DNA of 20,720 nucleotides, from positions 1 through 20,720 of the forward strand of contig WHUX01000528.1 of NCBI GenBank assembly GCA_015179025.1, read 5' to 3'. The translations under genes were made by a program, and so were the position numbers. Shown here piece after piece: positions 17,677 through 20,720 of the stretch (position 1 is the first letter of the stretch; every line of letters starts with the position of its first letter). Below the pieces are notes generated by a model. That model had not been told where the DNA came from. It made no database searches and saw nothing but the letters and a program-made list of their open reading frames with translations. Source of the stretch: Terfezia claveryi. Lineage: Eukaryota; Ascomycota; Pezizomycetes; Pezizales; Pezizaceae.

Positions 17677-18045
17677 TTACTTCTTTTGCTCTGCCATATT
17701 GGTTTCCATACATCCTAAGATTTGATGCATTATTAATACATTAGCATTAACATGAATATCCTTAGTGTTTCCTTGACTCATGATTCTATCTTGTTCTTAT
17801 TGGATGAGAGCTCGGGTCTCATCTTTGGTTCGTGGTCCTTGTTTTCCTTTAGTTCTTCGACATCTCTTGAATGTATCTTCCATACTTCCGGTCATCCAGA
17901 AGTCTTAAAGAATTTCAGTAGTGATATCCTTGGCGTTTATCCAGGAATCATATTTAGGAGAGTATCCTAGCCATCTGACCTTATATTGTTTTTCTCCGGT
18001 TCGAGGAGCTGTTCTGAATTCTAATATTTTTTCAACTTCATAACG
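17677..18045 (-). pseudogene. Chromodomain (uninterrupted) and C-terminal tail, Chromo-2
   Basis: Reading leftward from 18045, YEVEKILEFRTAPRTGEKQ runs without a break into YKVRWLGYSPKYDSWINAKDI (about 17920), an unbroken chromodomain with its aromatic positions Y, W and Y. A stop follows shortly after (EIL*DFW), then the basic tail to the TAA at 17677-17679. This copy shows what the Chromo-1 region looked like before its two 1-bp deletions. The domain would tether integrase to methylated histone tails. Confidence 0.9.
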
Positions 18046-19564
18046 ATCATCTTGAGTTGGTCCTGGTTCCCGAGATTGTCTATATTTTTATAGTAGGGTT
18101 TGAGTTTGCTGATATGGAAAGTATAATATATGAGGTGGAGGTCAGGTTGACTGGATAGGTTTAGGCTATAGTTATTTCATTTCCAATTACTAGAATTAAT
18201 AGGAAATGGGCCTAGCCATTTTGGTTTGAGTTTGGATGAGATGTTCGATAGGTTGATATTTTCTGAGGAAAGCATAACTTATTGTCCGACTGAAAATTTG
18301 GCTGTATTAGGTAGTTGTTTGTTTGCTTGAGATGCTTGAGTCTTTTTGGCGTCATATAGGTTTTTAGACATTACCTCATGATATTCATTTGCTGGTACAT
18401 ATGCATTAATGGGGTATAAAAGTATCGATACACCAAGATGTGCATTAAATCCAAATAGTATGGAAAAGGGGCTATTTTGTCTAGCAGCGTTATACCTAGA
18501 GTTAAGTTTCAACTGTATCTCTGGTAGTTTGTATAGCCAATCAAATCCTTCAATTTGACAGGCTCTTGCTACTTGTAGAATTTCTTTGTTCACAATTTCC
18601 GATTCTCCATCTGCACGTAGATGATATGCAGTAGACAGTTCCAACTTGATTCCTTTATTCCTAGCCCAATCTTGAAAGTGTGTTGACATAAAAAGAGTGT
18701 CGCAGTCAAAAACAATACAGAAAGGGTATCCCATAGTCAGGACTACATGAGTATCAAAGGTAGCAGTATATTGTTCTGCTGTGAAATTATTAAGACAGGA
18801 ATAAGAAACTTGAATCCTGATTGTCTGTCGACAATGATCCAAAGTCGTGAAATACAAACTACATGATCTTCTTCAATAGGAATATTGGGTACAAAATTGA
18901 ACACTTCGTAAACACAGGTGCTAATTAAAAAATCATCGATATGTCATCCATGGCCTGCTTGTACATGTAATGGGGTTACGAGTCCAAGTGGACCTTGTTG
19001 GAATATTTTGTCCGTTGACAAGTATCACAACTTCTGATATAGTCCTTATTAGTTCTGAAAGGACTGGCAATCATATGGTAGTAAGATATTTCATCGTTTT
19101 TTAATTCCACCATGTACGGTTGCTTCATGTGTATCTTTAATAACAATTCGAGATAGTTCTTACCTTCAATATTAAAGGTAGAGGGCAAGACTAATCTCCA
19201 TTGTCCTTGTCAGTTCTTATATACAAAAATCCGTCTTTTCTTCTATGATCCTTAGGTTTAAAAGGTTATAGTAGTTCTTCCAGATAGGAATACTCTCATA
19301 CACGATTGATATGCAGCTTTTATACCTATGCTTGGTAAGCCAGTGTGTGATGAAGTAGTCCTTGTCGTCCTCCCATCTGTCACTGATGTGTTTCTCTTCA
19401 ATGAGCTTTTAAGTGTGGTTCGATCCTCATGTTAAAGTCATTAATGGTGGGTTTCTTCTCCTTGCATGTAGAAGCATTATGTCCTGAGAACTTATAGAAA
19501 TCACAACGCTGTCTGAAGGTCTTGGGTCTTGAATGAAGGAGGGTGATTCTTCGTCAATGGCTAC
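18046..19564 (-). pseudogene. Integrase with upstream zinc knuckle 2, Chromo-2
   Basis: Knuckle 2 is at 19464-19505 and reads CDFYKFSGHNASTC; the second Cys is Tyr, whereas Chromo-1 keeps Cys. The HHCC domain includes THEATVHGGI (first His present) and YIRSCDTCQRTKYS (about 19010-19050). The core frame 18279-18857 holds CIVFDCDTLF and AYHLRADGESEIVNKE, with the second Asp and the Glu of the DDE triad, then the C-terminal region to AKFSVGQ. The first Asp region (DISMDF) is damaged near 18930. Frameshifts separate the pieces, so it is non-functional. Confidence 0.87.
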
Positions 19565-20543
19565 TCGCTTTTAGAATGAGTGGTAACGGCAGTAGTTGAT
19601 TGGAATTGCTTCTGCTGCTAGAGTTGCAGCTAGTTGTTGAGGTCATTCCATGGTTGTTGTGGGGCAACAGGAGTATCCATGATCTCCTGTTCCATTTGTG
19701 GTTGGTCATCTGTTAGTAGGGTTAATAAACTGAATACTAGGTTGGAGAGTAAGTCATGTCGGCTTGTTGGTAATCCATCTTTTGCCATTCTCTGATTTCT
19801 AGATAGCTTCTCGCGGCTAAGAGCTTGTGGAGGTGGATAAGTGGGTTTGTTGTACTATGCTAGTTCCTTTTGAGGCTCTTTGGGGATACGAGATGCACAA
19901 TACGAGTTGTAAGGAATACCTTCTCTTCTTAAGAACTGAGGCTGACAGTCACATTCAAACTGCCATGTCCATGGTGATTGAATATGCACATGTTTTGATG
20001 TAACATACGGTTGTTCATGGTGGGAGCTGCTATGAGCTAGACAGTAAAAATCTTGGCAAAAAGACCATACATCCTTTTGTATTGTTGCCAATTACTATGA
20101 GTCAGGTCGATAGCAATTTCTTCACTTCTTCAGGAGCGAGGATTTTTGTGCTTTTCAAAGATGGAGGCTATATCTTAGTCCAAGAACTGTTAAGGTTTTT
20201 CTTGTTTATATTGGTACACAATATACCCGCTGAAAACTTCTTCTAGTATGTAGATAGAGTCTCGTCATCTGAGACTCTTCTTCCTTCATCATGTCATATT
20301 GCTTTCTTCATCTGGATGCCTCGAAGTATAGACAGAAGATATGGTGTCCAAGTTCTTAGCTCTTCCATGAATTTGTTGAAGTCATAGTCACATACTTGAA
20401 ATTGATAGCTCCGAGAAACATATTGTTTGAGTAGAGGTTTCTGGTAGTGAAAGTCTTAAAGGTTGTTGAGATGTTGCAGTTGTAGGTTGGTTAGGAGGAT
20501 CGATGCTGTTGGAATATAATCGTCTCAGTAGTAGAAGTGTCCA
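19565..20543 (-). pseudogene. RNase H-integrase spacer with zinc knuckle 1, Chromo-2
   Basis: Counterpart of 4860-5898 in Chromo-1. The frame 19855-20091 begins MATIQKDVWSF and continues CQDFYCLAHSSSHHE, so the extra Cys/His cluster is visible. The knuckle region near 19960-20000 aligns with the perfect motif of Chromo-1 once two single-base deletions are allowed (TGT GCA TAT T-C AAT CAC CAT GGA). The distance from the AATTGG landmark (20093) to the GTAGCC landmark (19564) is 529 nt, against 553 nt in Chromo-1. Confidence 0.7.
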
Positions 20544-20720
20544 AGTATTTATGCTTTCTTGATAGAGCGTCTGCTATCAAATTTTCCTTTCTATAGTATG
20601 CTGTATATCTGTATCAAATTCTATTAGTAATCTTGCCATCGCCTCAATTTTAGCTTGCCAGGTTTGAGTATGGAAGGTTACTAATGGTTTGTAGTCGGTA
20701 AGGATAGTGAACTTGTGACC
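20544..20720 (-). pseudogene. RNase H C-terminal part, Chromo-2, cut by window edge
   Basis: Reading from 20720, GHKFTILTDYKPLVTFHTQT matches Chromo-1 from base 4683 (Chromo-1 has TDHKPL). It ends ADALSRKHKY near 20544, giving two of the RNase H acidic positions. A small indel lies in the middle. The rest of RNase H and all of RT are outside the window. Confidence 0.88.

Larger units (their letters stand above)
16970..20720 (-). mobile_element. Chromo-2: second chromovirus copy, 3' part
   Basis: Reverse-complement copy of the Chromo-1 family, from the 3' LTR at 16970 back to mid RNase H at the window edge. It differs from Chromo-1 by scattered substitutions, mostly transitions, and by different indels. 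It keeps some parts Chromo-1 lost, namely the chromodomain and integrase core. RT, gag and the 5' LTR lie beyond 20720. The flank inside element B is CTATC (16965-16969). Confidence 0.93.

Noticed and set aside
1..20720. CRISPR arrays, rRNA or complete tRNA genes
   Set aside because: No regularly spaced repeats or structural RNA signatures were seen; the repeats are LTRs, tandem LTR units and retroposon ends.

Overview
The window looks like a transposon-rich, gene-poor block of a eukaryotic genome, most probably a filamentous (Pezizomycotina-like) fungus. The reasons are Ty3/gypsy chromoviruses with a C-terminal chromodomain, primer-binding sites beginning TGGTAGC, short A-tailed retroposon ends with target-site duplications, and decay dominated by C-to-T and G-to-A changes that resemble fungal RIP. 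I could not assign a species, and I recognise no intact host gene, structural RNA gene or CRISPR array.

Layout. (1) 1-8527, plus strand: a nearly complete but dead chromovirus, called Chromo-1. It has a partial 5' LTR (1-245), a leader, one gag-pol frame broken by stops, a zinc-knuckle-rich spacer, an integrase, a chromodomain and a full 679-bp 3' LTR (7849-8527). (2) 8528-11466, minus strand: the 5' part of a second, unrelated Ty3/gypsy-like family (element A), with a short LTR, PBS, gag and protease. Chromo-1 truncates it before the reverse transcriptase. (3) 11467-14378: about 2.9 kb without a recognisable gene. It carries three short A-tailed retroposon 3' ends of one family, two of them with clear target-site duplications. 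(4) 14379-16969, plus strand: element B, a diverged relative of A in the opposite orientation, also cut before RT. (5) 16970-20720, minus strand: Chromo-2, a second copy of the Chromo-1 family, running off the right edge within RNase H.

The arrangement is mirror-like. The two inner elements diverge from the 2.9-kb core, and each is interrupted on its outer side by a chromovirus pointing inward. The chromoviruses are the younger layer: in the 245 bp where both Chromo-1 LTRs are visible they differ by only three transitions and one 1-bp indel.

The most unusual feature is in the chromovirus pol. Between RNase H and integrase, where such elements normally have about a hundred residues, there are roughly 500 codons containing at least two CCHC zinc-knuckle motifs of the kind expected in Gag. 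Both copies have this spacer, and both change reading frame inside it by the same net amount. Everything here is defective as DNA. Functions are inferred from motifs read by eye; no database search was run.
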